Below are positions 48,701 to 61,200 of a stretch of DNA of 64,000 nucleotides, piece by piece. Each line of letters opens with the position of its first letter. Position 1 is the first letter of the stretch. The DNA comes from Diadema setosum. Taxonomy: Eukaryota > Echinodermata > Echinoidea > Diadematoida > Diadematidae. The notes below the pieces were generated by a model, which worked only from the letters and a program-made list of their open reading frames with translations, was not told the DNA's origin and made no database searches. The translations under genes were made by a program, and so were the position numbers. The DNA is taken from positions 10,335,643 through 10,399,642 of the forward strand of contig NC_092692.1 of NCBI RefSeq assembly GCF_964275005.1, written 5' to 3'.

Positions 48701-48840
48701 GGGGGGGGGCGACCGCCCCCATCGCCCCCCCTGGCTACGCCTTAGACAGCTCTGCTAAAGCGTACCTTACCGTACCTTACCCGCGCCAATTCTCGATCTG
48801 TTCCAAACAATATATAGATGATGACTGGCGGGGGAGGGAA

Positions 48841-48971
48841 CATACCGAATGTTCCGCCCGAAGGGTTTGAAATGCTGTTGAGGAAGGTTACAAGTCCCGA
48901 GACGAAGTCGACGGACTTATAGACTCCCAAAATAGCATTTCAAACCCTGAGGGTGAAACGTTTGGTACATG
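48841..48971. repeat. Imperfect inverted repeat
   Basis: Arms 48841-48876 and 48934-48971 (inner ends GGTTTGAAATGCT and AGCATTTCAAACC) pair with several mismatches around a loop of about 57 bp that contains CCGAGACGAAGTCGACGG, itself palindromic in part. Confidence 0.55.
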
Positions 48972-49148
48972 TTCCCGACAACAAAAGTCATCATCTGTTA
49001 TATTATAATTATGGGTTAATCAAATACGTCAAATACGTCAACGTCAACCACCAGCACAACGGACTTGATCGCTCTCGCAGAGCCAAATTCACTGTGCGCG
49101 GATCCTTCTGTCATTTGTTACGTGAAAATGTTTTCTCATGGGAGAACG

Positions 49149-50314
49149 CAGGCGCGGTGGAGCACCTCAATTTGCATCTCATTATCACCCCGTTCTATTT
49201 GAATTTCCAACGGGCATCCACGGCTGCCCGAAACTGTGTGCATGAAAAAGTCAAATCTTTACCTTCTCCTTGTGCCGCTATGCGTGTCGCTAGTAAACTC
49301 AAACTTCTCACACTATCTAAGTTTTTTAAAAACCTTCCTTTTGATGAAAAAATTATGAAATTTGCTGCACTAGAACTTGAGATATTAAAGCGTTTTGAAA
49401 ATCACCTCTCGCAAAATATGCTCTCCGTTTTTTTGGTTTTTTTTTCCCGACTGGACTATGGCCGGGCTCCAATGTGTCCGAAATTGGCAACATAAGTTCA
49501 TCAGGCCTCAATCCATATATGGTGAAAGTTTTCGCTTGGTTCCACCTGTACTTTTTGAGAAATCAACTTGTCTCTACAGGGTTTGGAATAGAAAATTGTA
49601 GTCAGCGAACCATTTGAAAATGACGTCATTTCTTTTCCCGTAATACAGGTATTGTATTGGGCATGCATGGTACGTGAGATTCAGGATTTCGTGCTCATTG
49701 TTGGTTTGCATGTGACGCAGTCAATTTTGCTGAGTGTCGCACGGCGGTGACTGCTGAGCTGCTGCCGCGCACGCTGCACGCAGCAATGCGTTGTGTGTGC
49801 TGCACGTGACATGCAACGCTACAGTGACGCGATTATATATACATGTTGCCGACCTGTACGCTTTGCGTTCGTGTCATTTTTGACATCACCTTCTGTTTTT
49901 TTCCGACACAACCATGGCCGGGAATATTACGGTATGAAATTTAAAATGCAAGCAGATAAATAAATTTCGGTGTACTTTATTCGAATGGCGCTTTGGTTCC
50001 GCAATCACACTTTGTGAATTTTAGGATGATTTTCGAGGCATATTTTTGGTAATTTTGCTCGCAAGATTTTCGCTAAAATTTCACATTTTATCATTGTCAA
50101 ATCCTTTAATATGTTATATGTGCATATTCGGACATGTTTTCAAATTCAAACTAACTCAATCTTAATCCGAAAATAGGTTTCCTTAAATTGTTGTTAGCTT
50201 GAGAAGTTGTTTACTTTTTCTCAACTACGCGAGTACATGTTGTTTACTTTATGCAAATGAGGCTCGGCTGCCAATGGATTTCTGCGAGATAATTGGGGTG
50301 CTCCACCGCGCCTG
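49149..50314. mobile_element. Inverted-repeat element with CAGGCGCGGTGGAGCACC ends
   Basis: A perfect 18-bp inverted repeat at 49149-49166 and 50297-50314, flanked by AACG on both sides (49145-49148 and 50315-50318). Inverted similarity goes on outside this pair (CATGGGAGAAC, and GGGTTA(A/G)TCAAATAC at about 49014 and 50413), so the true element may span about 49010-50420 with long imperfect arms. No transposase seen. Contains a promoter-like stretch. Confidence 0.55.
49834..49931 (+). promoter_or_regulatory. TATA-type promoter-like stretch with start codon and donor
   Basis: TATATATA at 49834-49841, an E-box CACGTG about 30 nt before it, then an ATG in good Kozak context (ACCATGG, 49914) opening MAGNIT before a donor-like ACG/GTATGA. 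The phase (0) does not fit the first EGF exon (phase 1), so it is not simply the missing start of that gene. Confidence 0.3.
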
Positions 50315-50592
50315 AACGTTACAAAAATGTTCTCCCATGGGCGAACATAACCAATGTTCCTCCATCACGTGACTGTGTTTAGCCAATCACTAACCGGTAT
50401 TTGACTAACCCATTTAACATAAAATTTTTCCCCCACTACCTAATACTCGTACTCTTTGGTTCAGAAGTTGGTATGAGAAGAATGCGCGTAACACACTACG
50501 TCATAATACGAAGAGTTAATTCTCTTTGTTAGGGACACCTGTCAATAAGCGTGACAGGTGCATGACCCTGTTGCTAGAAAATGTATCTGACT

Positions 50593-50752
50593 GGAGGGTG
50601 TTTCATCAACGCTTGTCAGCGCCGACAACTGTCGGCACTGACCAATTTCAGCAAAATCCTTGGTTTTGATTGGCTGAGATGCTCTGGTCACTGACTGTTA
50701 CTATGGTGATTCAAGTTGTCAGCGCCGACAAACGTTGATGAAACACCCCCCT
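50593..50752. mobile_element. 160-bp MITE, GGGTGTTTCATCAACG family
   Basis: Arms of about 36 bp: GGGTGTTTCATCAACG then TTGTC-GCGC-GACAACT, mirrored at the right end (GACAAACGTTGATGAAACACCC) with three or four mismatches. No ORF. Target duplication not clear. Confidence 0.65.
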
Positions 50753-50845
50753 AAGGTACGTTTTCTCCACAGAGATCTCAAACGCTCCAAATCCGGCATG
50801 TTATGGCATGGTTAGCTTTACTTGAGCGCTTGAATGTGACCTTTT

Positions 50846-51683
50846 CCCTTTGATCGTATGTTTGATGCCGCGACTCAAGAGTATTTGAAGCATGAGCCAA
50901 ACTGGAGCTGACCCATAGATACGAAAACACTTGATTCATGTCTCATTGCATATGACCTCACACTCTCCATGGAAGATAATGTTCCGTGGAATATGTCTTA
51001 ATGATGCTAATTTTCACCCTTCCAATTTATGATAAAAAGATGAGCTGGACATGTCTGATGGACACTAATCTGACATACTAACGTCTAATCAAAAACTATA
51101 ATATACCTCAAGAATACAGCGTATCAGTTTCATCAGGTCTGTCAGAATTGACCAGAAAAAAGGACAGCTTTCAAATGAGAGTACAGTTTAAAATACTTTC
51201 ACAAAATAAAACTCGGATTTGTATTTTGTTTCACATATTTCATGACGGAATTGACTTTTGTTTAGGTGCTTTATCATTGGGTGAAATTTGATTTCATGTC
51301 GGGCAAAGTCTATCCATTTTGTTCGCGTTCAGAACGTATCTTGAGATTGCTGAGAGAGAGATGGGAACCTCAAATGCTTATATTGATAACGGTGTCCCCC
51401 ACCTGAATACTTAAAGATTTGTAATGAAGATATGCATTATTTCACATGATTATTTACTTTGAATGTGAACTCTTGTTTGTATTTTCATGACTTGTGAATA
51501 ATATGTTTGATATGTTATACTTACTTTCTTTTGCAGCGGAGAAATAGAACTTACTGAAACTGAAAAAAAAAAGATCATAAACGGTGCAAATGCTCCTGTA
51601 GAAGTCTTTTGTGCATCCATTGAAAACTGACAGCTCTTGAAATAAAATTGGTCAGTTGGAACTCCAGCTCTTGAAACTCCTTG
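50846..51683. mobile_element. Diverged copy of the 747-bp TIR element
   Basis: Shares TTCCCTTTGAT-CATGTT, AGTATTTGAAG, AAACTGGAGCTG(C/A)CCCA, TGATTCATGT and GAAAACTGACAGCT with 42738-43484. Ends in a recognisable right TIR (ACTCCAGCTCTTGAAACTCC). The left TIR is missing or mutated. Confidence 0.65.
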
Positions 51684-51689
51684 TTTTGA

Positions 51690-51850
51690 GTTTAAAGGAG
51701 ATGCAGTCACAACCGTCTCATTCCCTTTGAGACCATGTTTGATGCCATTACTAAAAAAAAAAAAAAATAAAAAAAAATCGAAGAATGTGCCAAACTGGAT
51801 CTACCTCACATATATTTAGGAGAACAATCAATTGATTTTGATAAAGTCAT
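51690..51850. mobile_element. Truncated third copy of the 747-bp element family
   Basis: Starts right after the previous copy and repeats the left interior (AGTTTAAAGGAGATGCAGTC, CATTCCCTTTGAGACCATGT, TGCCAAACTGGATCTACC). An A-rich run of about 20 bp interrupts it. Confidence 0.55.
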
Positions 51851-51943
51851 ACATTATAAAGCGCTCAACATTCGAGGTGGCCCAGGCCTACCAGAAAATA
51901 GATTTGGGCCACCAAAGGAAAACGAAAACTGTCGAGCGTTGAT

Positions 51944-51949
<6 letters not shown>

Positions 51950-51993
<44 letters not shown>
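51950..51993. repeat. TA microsatellite before EGF exon 1
   Basis: (TA)n of about 44 bp, 40 bp upstream of the EGF module 1 acceptor, which lacks a normal pyrimidine tract. Confidence 0.95.
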
Positions 51994-51996
<3 letters not shown>

Positions 51997-52032
51997 AAAT
52001 ATAATTTCATATCATCGATATTTATGTCAAAG

Positions 52033-52134
52033 ATTGCCAGAGCAACCCGTGCTTTTCTGGGTGGTGTGAAGAAACCATGACAGCGTATGAGTGTCACTGT
52101 CCGCCGGTATACACTGGAATCCATTGCGACGAAG
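52033..52134 (+). CDS. EGF module 1 exon
   Basis: 34 codons, phase 1-1: [20 protein letters not shown] then [14 protein letters not shown]. Six cysteines in EGF spacing with a shortened C2-C3 loop, and no calcium-binding DxNE start. C1-x-S-x-P-C2 fits the O-glucosylation site. The acceptor (GTCAAAG/ATTG) has a weak pyrimidine tract, next to a TA microsatellite. Confidence 0.8.
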
Positions 52135-52204
52135 GTAGGAACGCGTTAATTCTTGTAAAGCAGCAGAAAAAGTGTGTGTGTGTGTGTGTGTGCGCGCGTG
52201 TTTG

Positions 52205-52242
<38 letters not shown>

Positions 52243-55200
52243 TACATACGTGGACGGACACTTTTGCCAATTTGTTGTGGTATAAAAATAGTAGGATTCA
52301 GTCTCTCTTTCAAAAACCCGAACGATGATTGGAAAAAGCAATTAGTTTATTGATGCCCAACTTGTATTTTCGAATTCAGGCATGACCGTTTCAGAGTGGA
52401 CATGGTCAGCAGTTATGGCAATGAAAAAAAAACAATCCTCTCAAAATAATAGCACTAACAGTGATACCAACACGGACCTCTGTTTGGATGCATATGATAC
52501 GGTCCGATCGCAACTAGGGCTAACACCATAGTGACACGACACAAACCAAAATAAACCATTGTTTCCCTCATTATGAAATTTGCGATGGTAATTGTTTGAT
52601 ATCTTAAACTGTTACCATGATTACTCGATTTATTGCGGATGTGGGTGAGAAACTGAGGAAACGTAGCAACCCGGAGTCATAGAGAGTGTTGCAATTATGT
52701 AGTTCTTCTAAGTATTGCAAATAAAAAAAGAAAGAAAAAAAACTTAAAAAATGCAACTGACAATAGAACGTTGGGAGTAGTGAATAAAGGTAAAACAAAA
52801 TGAACTTAAGAAATCTCAAGCACTTAGAAATGTTCATCCACATATTGACCTGGAAAGCGTGAGTCATTAAATCTGAGTCAGCCACGTACTGCAAAACTGT
52901 GAACCTTTGAGATTATAATTTCCAAGCTGAGTAGATGATTAATGGTCACTGCACAGTATTAAGCACCATTAAGCAATTTTTTTTTAGTCAGAAAAATAAG
53001 ACAAACACTTAGTTATCCATCAAAGCCTCCCCCAAAAAAACAACAACCCCACAACAACAAAGAAAAAACAAATAGTGAAACCAAATGAGAAAAAAAAAAC
53101 CTGTTTAACTTCAACATTTAATCTAAAAATGTATAAAAATGCATAACAATGCATACAAAATGTTTGTTATACATTAAATGTATAACAAACATTTTTAATC
53201 TGCAGAAATTAAAACCGAACTGATATCTTTCATTGTTGCGTGACATAACCATGCGGACCCTGCTCTCAAAAGGAAGGAGGTCGGGTGTTCGAACCCCCTG
53301 AACCCCCAACCCCACCCCTGTTACGGGCCTTGGAAAAAAAAAAATCAGGAATGCAATGTGCCTGTCTTCAGTTAGATTCAGAGCGAGAGTGGAGCTGCTA
53401 TGCTCCCAATAGACAATAATTTTCGGTTTTAATATTTCAGCATGATCAATTTCGTAGATTCAATGTATAAATGAATTTTATAATCACAATGAGAGAAGTC
53501 ATATGTCCACCATCATTATTATGTCCCCATTACTCTTTAGATATCAATGAGTGCATGTGCAACCCATGTCAACACGATGGATTGTGTATCAACCAGGTGG
53601 GCTCCTTTGTCTGTAACTGTCAAAACGGAACGACTGGAACACTATGCGAGATCGGTGAGTGAGGATCTTTAAAGAGAGTGTTTTAGAGAATTTTAACATC
53701 CTTTAGTTGGTCGTTGCATACAGTTGTAGAGAGCAGAGACTGTAGGTGGTAAACATGAATATGAATCCTCGTTACTCTTCAGATATCGATGAGTGCACGT
53801 CCTACCCATGTCAGTATGATGGATTGTGTATCGACCAGTTGGGTTTCTTCGAATGCAGCTGTCAAAACGGAACCACTGGAACATTATGCGAGATTGGTGA
53901 GTGAGGATCTTTAGAGGATGCTTTAAAGAATATAAAATGTTCTTTCGTTGGTTATTTGAGTCTCTTAGGTGTGAACAAGACGTGATAATATTCCGGTAGA
54001 TAAAGGAGGAAAATAGCAAGATGTGATCACAGTTGAGAAGACGCGCGATATGAAAGCACGGTGTGTTTGAGTGGTCCATTCATCCGTTGATCGGGCCGTT
54101 GATCAATTAAATTTGTGATCAGCTGAACATGTGTACCTACATTGCACCATTAAGCCTTTGTCCTTAGACATTAACTTATCCTAACTAAGTATATACATTA
54201 ACATCAGTATAAAACTCAACATTTACGATTAGACCAACTTCAACTCTTATCATTAATTAAGGTGTATATGATTGTTTTTAAGGAGAGTGATGTACAGTAT
54301 ATCGTATATTCGCTAAGCTCGTATTCCTAACACGGAAAATTAGGAAAATATACCGGAGCGTTCGTAATTCCAAGCATTGAACATCTTTATTCCGGATATT
54401 TGTTGCATTATTGCGAATCTTGTTTTCATAATCATCCGTGATGATGACCTAATTCAATTGGAGAACAACTACAAAATATAAATCTTCATTACTCAAGATG
54501 TCAACGAGTGCATTTGCAACCCATGCCAGCATGATGGAGTGTGTAACAATCAGATGGGCTCCTTTAACTGCACTTGTCATCCCGGAACGACTGGACCACT
54601 ATGCGAGCTCGGTGAGCAAGGGAAATAGAGTGTTCAGAGAGTCTTTACATTGTTTTAACAATATGAAGGAAATATAAAGGTAATTCCACTAAAATTCATT
54701 TTTCATGAAAGTTTAGTACACATTCCATCAACTTGATACTGATATAATTATGTTAAGGCTAGCAATTGTTCCCCCTGCTTTGTGAAAGAGGTTAATTAAG
54801 TGCTCTTTCATTATGGTAGAAAAGATAATTTTTACGGAGTTTTCTTTATATTTTCTTTATATTGTTGTCCACACATACGTCATAACCTCTAGTAGTCTCT
54901 TTGGGTTTGGGTTTCCTTTAAAGTAGACCTTGGTGAAGGGGTAGACGAAAGGTGTCCGGGCACCACTTTAGCGAGCAAGTCTTTTTTCCGTGTTAGGAGT
55001 AGGCCTATCCGAGGCCTCTGTAGCAGCAGATTTACTCTTTCTTTTGCCAGTTTCTCTCTTCTTTTATCTCCACAAGAACTATTGAATATAAGATATAAAA
55101 CACTATTTCGATTTCTTATCGACGAAAAAAACCAGCAACAACAACAACAACCGCATACACACACAAGTTTGAGAGCGGAGCCACATTGCCATATAAGCTG

Positions 55201-58200
55201 TTGTCGAATGTGCGGGCAAAATGGAGGAACCCCGACACAAATCGGTATGAATCATCATTATTTTTCAGATGTCAACGAATGCATGTGCAACCCATGTCAA
55301 CATGATGGAGTGTGTATCAACCAGGTGGGTTCCTTCGTCTGCAACTGTCAAAACGGAACGACTGGAACACTATGCGAGATTGGTGAGCGAGGATTTTTAG
55401 AGAGTGTTGTGAGGAATATTAATGATCTTTCGTTGGTCATTTTAGAAACCTTTCTGGGCGTTGGAAAAAAGAGGTGACAATCTTACAGCAAGAAAAGGTA
55501 GAAGAGAGGAAGATTTGATTACAACGAAGAAGATACGAAACTTTAAATGAAGTGTGTCCGCGTGATGGTCCATTCATCTGTTGAGGGTAATGTGGGTAAA
55601 AACATCTTGTCCAACGAGGTAAGAACTGGGTGGGAATCGAACTATGGTCCTCCAATTGGGAATCTGGAGTCTTATCCATTATGCCACAGCGATGCCGAAA
55701 ATATTTGATGTTATTTCATCCGAATATTATTGTATTAATCCGAATCGCATTCTTATCGTAATGACGATGACAGTCACAATGGGACAACCCATGATTTTAT
55801 CAATATGAATCCTCAATATATACTCTTCAGATGTCGATGAGTGCATGTCCAACCCATGCCAGCATGGGGGACAGTGTATCGACCAGCTTGGATTGTTTGT
55901 CTGCAACTGTCAAAACGGAACGACTGGAACATTATGCGAGATCGGTGAGCGAGGATCATTTAGAGAATGTTGTGAGAAATATTATTGTTTCTTTGTTGGT
56001 CATTTTAGAGCCTCTTCTAGGAAGGAACAAGAGATGATAATCTTTCCAGGAGATAAAGATGGAAAAGAGCAAGAGATGATTACAGCGATGAAGACACAAG
56101 AGATGAAAGAAAGTGTGTCTGAGTGATCCATTCATCGATTGATCAACTAAACAATGTCTTGTCAGAACTTGTAAAATTCTAGTCATGCTAGTTATCAACT
56201 GAATATCGTTGGATTGCACCTTACGAACTTCGTACATGAACACTTATCTGAATGAAATACACTGTATTAGCATCCACATACGTAATATTAACACTTAATT
56301 AATATTTTGAAGTCAAAAGGATCCTGAAGTTTCGATCCAAGTATGTTCTTCAGAGATAGAATGACCAATACTTTGATTGTATTTTATGATTTGTAGTACT
56401 TTATTTCCCGTTGTTCCCAGCACGTAAAATTCCTGTACCTGAGGGTCCGTACCAAAATCCAAAAATCAAAGGTTTCTTTATCCGAAGATTTTGCTGCATT
56501 AAAGCGAATCTTATTTCTATGATTCTCAGTGATGATGACAGACATGTATGTATTAATCACGATGAGAGAACAGCTACCAATATCAATCCCCATGGCGTAT
56601 ACTCTTCAGATATCAACGAGTGCACGTCGAACCCATGCCAGCATGATGGAACATGTGTTGACCAGCTGGGCTCCTTTGTCTGCATGTGCCTGCCTGGAAC
56701 GACCGGAACACTGTGCGAGATCGGTGAGAGAGGATCTTTTTAGAGAGAGTGTATTAAAGAGTATTAGTGTTCTTTCGTTAGTCATTTTAGAGTCTCTTCT
56801 AGGAGTTTTAAAGAGTTAGACCAGTTCGTAATTCTACGTTGCGCATGAGCAGAAAAAGGTCAATTGACCAGGGAGGTGAGACGAAAATGACCTCCCTAAT
56901 TGTAGGGCTACCAACAGGTACGTTGGTTTGTAAATTCACTGAGATAAGCATCTGTGATAATATGACGATTGTTCATGTGATCCTAATAAATAGTGGTTTC
57001 CAACACATCCACCTGGCGGTAAGCCTGGTACCTGGCAGTTTTACTAGAAAAGAAAATCTTTATACATTCAGGGTGAAACAATGATATATCCTTTCCCAGG
57101 TGTTAACTATTGAGAGATCATTCTGGTCTGCGCAAGTTTATTCTTTGTCAGAGGAAGCTCACGCATTGCATTGCGCTGCTTTCAGGGCAGGTGAAGTACC
57201 TAGCCAAATGAGAAGAAAGAAAAGTCTTTTATACCAATGTACACAATGAGCTAATTACGAACTGACTTATCAACGTTCCGTCGATAGTCATTTTAGAGCC
57301 TGCTCTAGGAGGTAACAAGAGATGAATCTCTTGTTACGGATTTCCTTAGCCGAATATTTTGTTGCATTAATCTGAATCTTATTTCTAAGATCCTCAGTGA
57401 GGAAATTGCCAAAAGTAAAAACAAACTTGATTTGCCTGAGGCAAAGTGAAAAAAAAAAAGAAAACATGATATCCACAGAAAACTAATAGAAGCTGTTCAG
57501 AGAAGGCTTCTTTTCTTGCATTAAACCGAATCACATTTCTCTGATACTCAGAGACGATGACATACATGTATATAACCACGATGAAAGAAGAACTACCAAT
57601 ATCAATCCCCATTATAAACTTTTTAGATATCAACGAGTGCACGTCGAACCCATGCCAGCATGGCGGATCGTGTATCGACCGGCTGGGTTCCTTTGGCTGC
57701 ACGTGCCTGCCTGGAACGAGTGGAACACTATGCGAGATCGGTGAGAGAGGATCTTTTTAGAGAGAGTGTTTTAAAGAGTAGTAACCATGGTAAAGTTCTT
57801 TGTTTAGTCATTTTAGAGACTCTTCTGGGAGTGAACAAGAGGTTATAATCTTACCAGGAGATGAAGATGGAAAAGAGGAAGATAATCATTATGGTGATCG
57901 CAATGAAGAAGACACGAGACATCAACATGATGGAAGAAAGTATGCCAGCGCGGACCATTTATTTTTTGTCTGATGTCAAACTAAACGTTTCAAAGGATGT
58001 TAAGTGCTATAAGTAACAGAGAGTCTATCCGGACTGCAATAGAAATAGTAAATGATGTCAATGGTTGCACACATTGAAAGGATTCGGAGAACTACACGAG
58101 AGCGCAAAACTCTGTCAAGTTCACCGAATCACGATAACAGAATAGAACTGTTTTGTATCTTGTACACATCTTGGATCTTTATTGTGCTCCAAATCACCAC

Positions 58201-61200
58201 CACAGATATTCCCAACTGGCGAACAAACGAAAAAATGAACAAACATACTAAAAAGCGCCAGCAAAAGCATACCCTCCTGAGCAGAAATAACAGGACGAGA
58301 GGGTATTGTTAGACAACTTTCAGCAAAGCTTTTCTTTGCCTTGTGCATTCATTTCTCTCTTTTTTTCATAAGAGACAGGTCTGATTCTAAACAATGAGAA
58401 AATAACATTAGTATCAATCAAAATTAGCTTTGTAACGAATTGTATGGATTTTATGAGCATCTTATTCCAAGTAACGTTATGCTTATGTAGCAGCAGTATT
58501 ATGTCAAAGTTATGTCATATCATTGAACACAATCAAAACTAGTAAATTACAGTTTACTCCATATACATGATACTACCAAATCTTTTCTTTTTCAAATACG
58601 TAATGAATGTATGTTTATTGTACTTTTATATCATTACTATTAAAACTTCTTAAGTTATGTTTCATTGAAGTGCAATGCCATGCAATGTTCAAATTGGCTT
58701 TGATTATAGAGTATCGTTAGACAACCAGAACTATAGAGGTCTCATCACGGTATAACGCATAATCATTTTCCTGAGATTCTGAGATATTAGTCTGTTTTAG
58801 CGCAATCGAGTCTTTATTTTTGTTGTTTCACAAGACCAAGTCAGGTTGACAGTAATACTAATTCCTCATCTTTTTGCGTAGGTTTTGACAAATCTCGATC
58901 TTTTCTAAAAACATGCGAAATCTTGGAAATGCATTTCTTATTTTTATGTCCATGTAGGATGAACTATCTTAACATTCTTATTTATGTCTGCATGCAAAAA
59001 AAAAAAAATCATCTGAAAATAATCATTTCGCTTGATGCCATTATCACAGGCATTCATCGGATGATGTTCATGACATTTTGAGATATGTATCGAACATGCC
59101 GGGTAAACATGTTCATTGATTCACAATACCCCGGTCATCAATTTGTGGCCATAATAACATTTCTACTATTCAGATTAGATTATTACTTCAGATTACTTTA
59201 TATAATACGCCTAAAAGACAAACAAACAAACACACGTTCTGAACCAAGATTCTGCCAGTGACTTCATCTGTCGATCATTGGTAAAATGCTTTAATGAATC
59301 ACAAAAGACATTGGAGTGCGCTTCCCCCTTGACCAAACCTAACTCATCCCAAAAATAGATAAGCTTCCAAAAAAAAAAAAAAAAAAAGAGAGAAAAGATA
59401 TACCCTACCGAACGATACAAAGGTTACTGACAAAAATTGGAAAAGACACAAGGGCGATATGACATTTTGAAATTTCACATACTCACATTTTTTTTTTCGA
59501 AAATCATTTATTGACCAGTCCTTATGAATATTCAGATCAGAAAGTTGACGATGTCATGCTCTCACACATTTCATATTCATTTCATATACAGACGTGACAA
59601 GAAGATCTCATATTTCAGCTGTATAAATACAAAACTTGTCTTAAAAAGTCACCAAAAAATGTTATCTCTCAGATATCTTGGTATGGGAACATGCTTTTAC
59701 TTGTATTAGCTAAATATTTTTTTTTCTTGATTTCTTATATAACATACATGAAAAACTGCGAGGGTGTGACATCATCAACTCGCTCATTTCAATATTCATA
59801 AAGACTGGTCGAGAAATGTTTTCCGAAATCATGTGAAATTTAAAAATGTCCTAGCTTCCCTATATTTCTTATCCAATTTTTAAAATTTTTCTATCATTCT
59901 GTAAGGAATATCTTTCTCTTTCTTTTGAAGTTTATTTAATTGTTAGCGTGAATTTCTTCTTTCCTCGTTTACTCTGTACCAGTACATGTATAACCAATCT
60001 ATAGTTGCTCCAATGTAAAAAATGTGGAATCCATCCGGAGGTCTTCTTTGATATTGTTATTTTCGTTGACTTGTTATCCACTGTTAGATGTGAATGAGTG
60101 TGAACGCAACCCCTGTCTGAATGGAGGAACATGTGTTGATCTTATGAACAACTACACCTGCTCATGTCCCAGTTATCTTGATGGCTCTCAATGCGAAATT
60201 CGTAAGTAAGAATTGGATTTATCGGGCTTATAACGTTTAGTAGGCCGAATGTCGACTGTTCAGTGCAGTTAAAAAATCAGTGTCACGATGTTGTAATGCC
60301 GTCCCTGGGTTTTTTGTCTTAAACTGCTGAAATGGTTTTATAATTACTAGATATCTAAGATATCTTGAACCTGTTTATTTATTTTTTTGTGACTTAAGGT
60401 TTTCAACGTCTTCTGAAAGTGTATGTAATCCTTCATTAAAAAAAATTAATTACATGTATGTGTCAAGTACCTTTTAGAAACGAGGCGCAGTTTTCTTAAA
60501 CAGTCATGTCACGTGACCGACAAAACGAAACGAATTGATGACGTATAAGTATACGAAGTCGAGATCAGGCTCAGCGTCCACTAGCCATTCAATCCTTGCA
60601 GGATGGAGTGGAGGGGGGGGGGGCAATGACACGGTAATAGGGATGCAAGTAGAATGAGGGAGGATGAGATAGGCATACATCTTCTTTTTTCTTGATGATG
60701 TTACAGGTCCCTACAACACCCCCCCCCCCCCACCCCCGCGTCGCCTCATACTGTTTGCTGAAATGAATTGCTTTAGATCTGTATATTCGGCACTCTAATG
60801 CCTTATTACCATCACAAATTATGTTATTACTGGTATTTCTGCCATCATTTTTGTCAGCAATAGTATGTTTAGATAACCACATTCTCTTCCATTCGACTCT
60901 CTCACGCGAGAAAGTCCTTCCTTTATCAGGAAGCCATCTGTCTGAAAATAAACATTAGGCCAATGTAGGCCCTATTATTCTTCCTGCATGCTAAATATTC
61001 CCTGTGTCTTTTATCTAATGATTAAGTATCTTTACATGCGATGAATTGTATTTTCAGAATTTAATTTAATTTTTCTTTATAGTATGAACCCTACTACAAT
61101 TTCGGATTAACAAACCTTCGCAATAACAGACGGTAATAACGATAGAAATAACCAGCTGTTACCCATTTTCAAATGATGGGATAGTATCAACGCCTAACAA

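Larger units (their letters stand above)
44483..48741. mobile_element. TIR-bounded element carrying a satellite array (unassigned family)
   Basis: GGCGTAGCCAGG at 44483-44494 is matched by its inverted copy CCTGGCTACGCC at 48730-48741, and CTTAGGGGGG-type sequence follows on the inside of both ends. The hexamer TTAGAC occurs 4 bp outside the left end (44473-44478) and directly outside the right end (48742-48747), a possible target duplication. There is no transposase; almost all the content is satellite monomers and decayed relatives. Reads as a non-autonomous DNA element whose interior expanded into a tandem array. Confidence 0.6.

Noticed and set aside
48953-49495. 180-codon plus-strand ORF
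   Set aside because: Crosses an inverted-repeat arm and the boundary of the TIR element; no recognisable domain, ends in a poly-T region.
49914-52134. MAGNIT mini-exon as the first exon of the EGF/SRCR gene
   Set aside because: It ends in phase 0 while the EGF exons need phase 1; a direct join would break the frame.
53241-53330. Second tRNA or SINE near a B-box-like GTTCGAACCCC
   Set aside because: No A box at the right distance and no arm pairing.
55634-55691. A functional tRNA gene
   Set aside because: A and B boxes are present but the anticodon arm does not fold properly and the acceptor arm is not paired; kept as a SINE instead.
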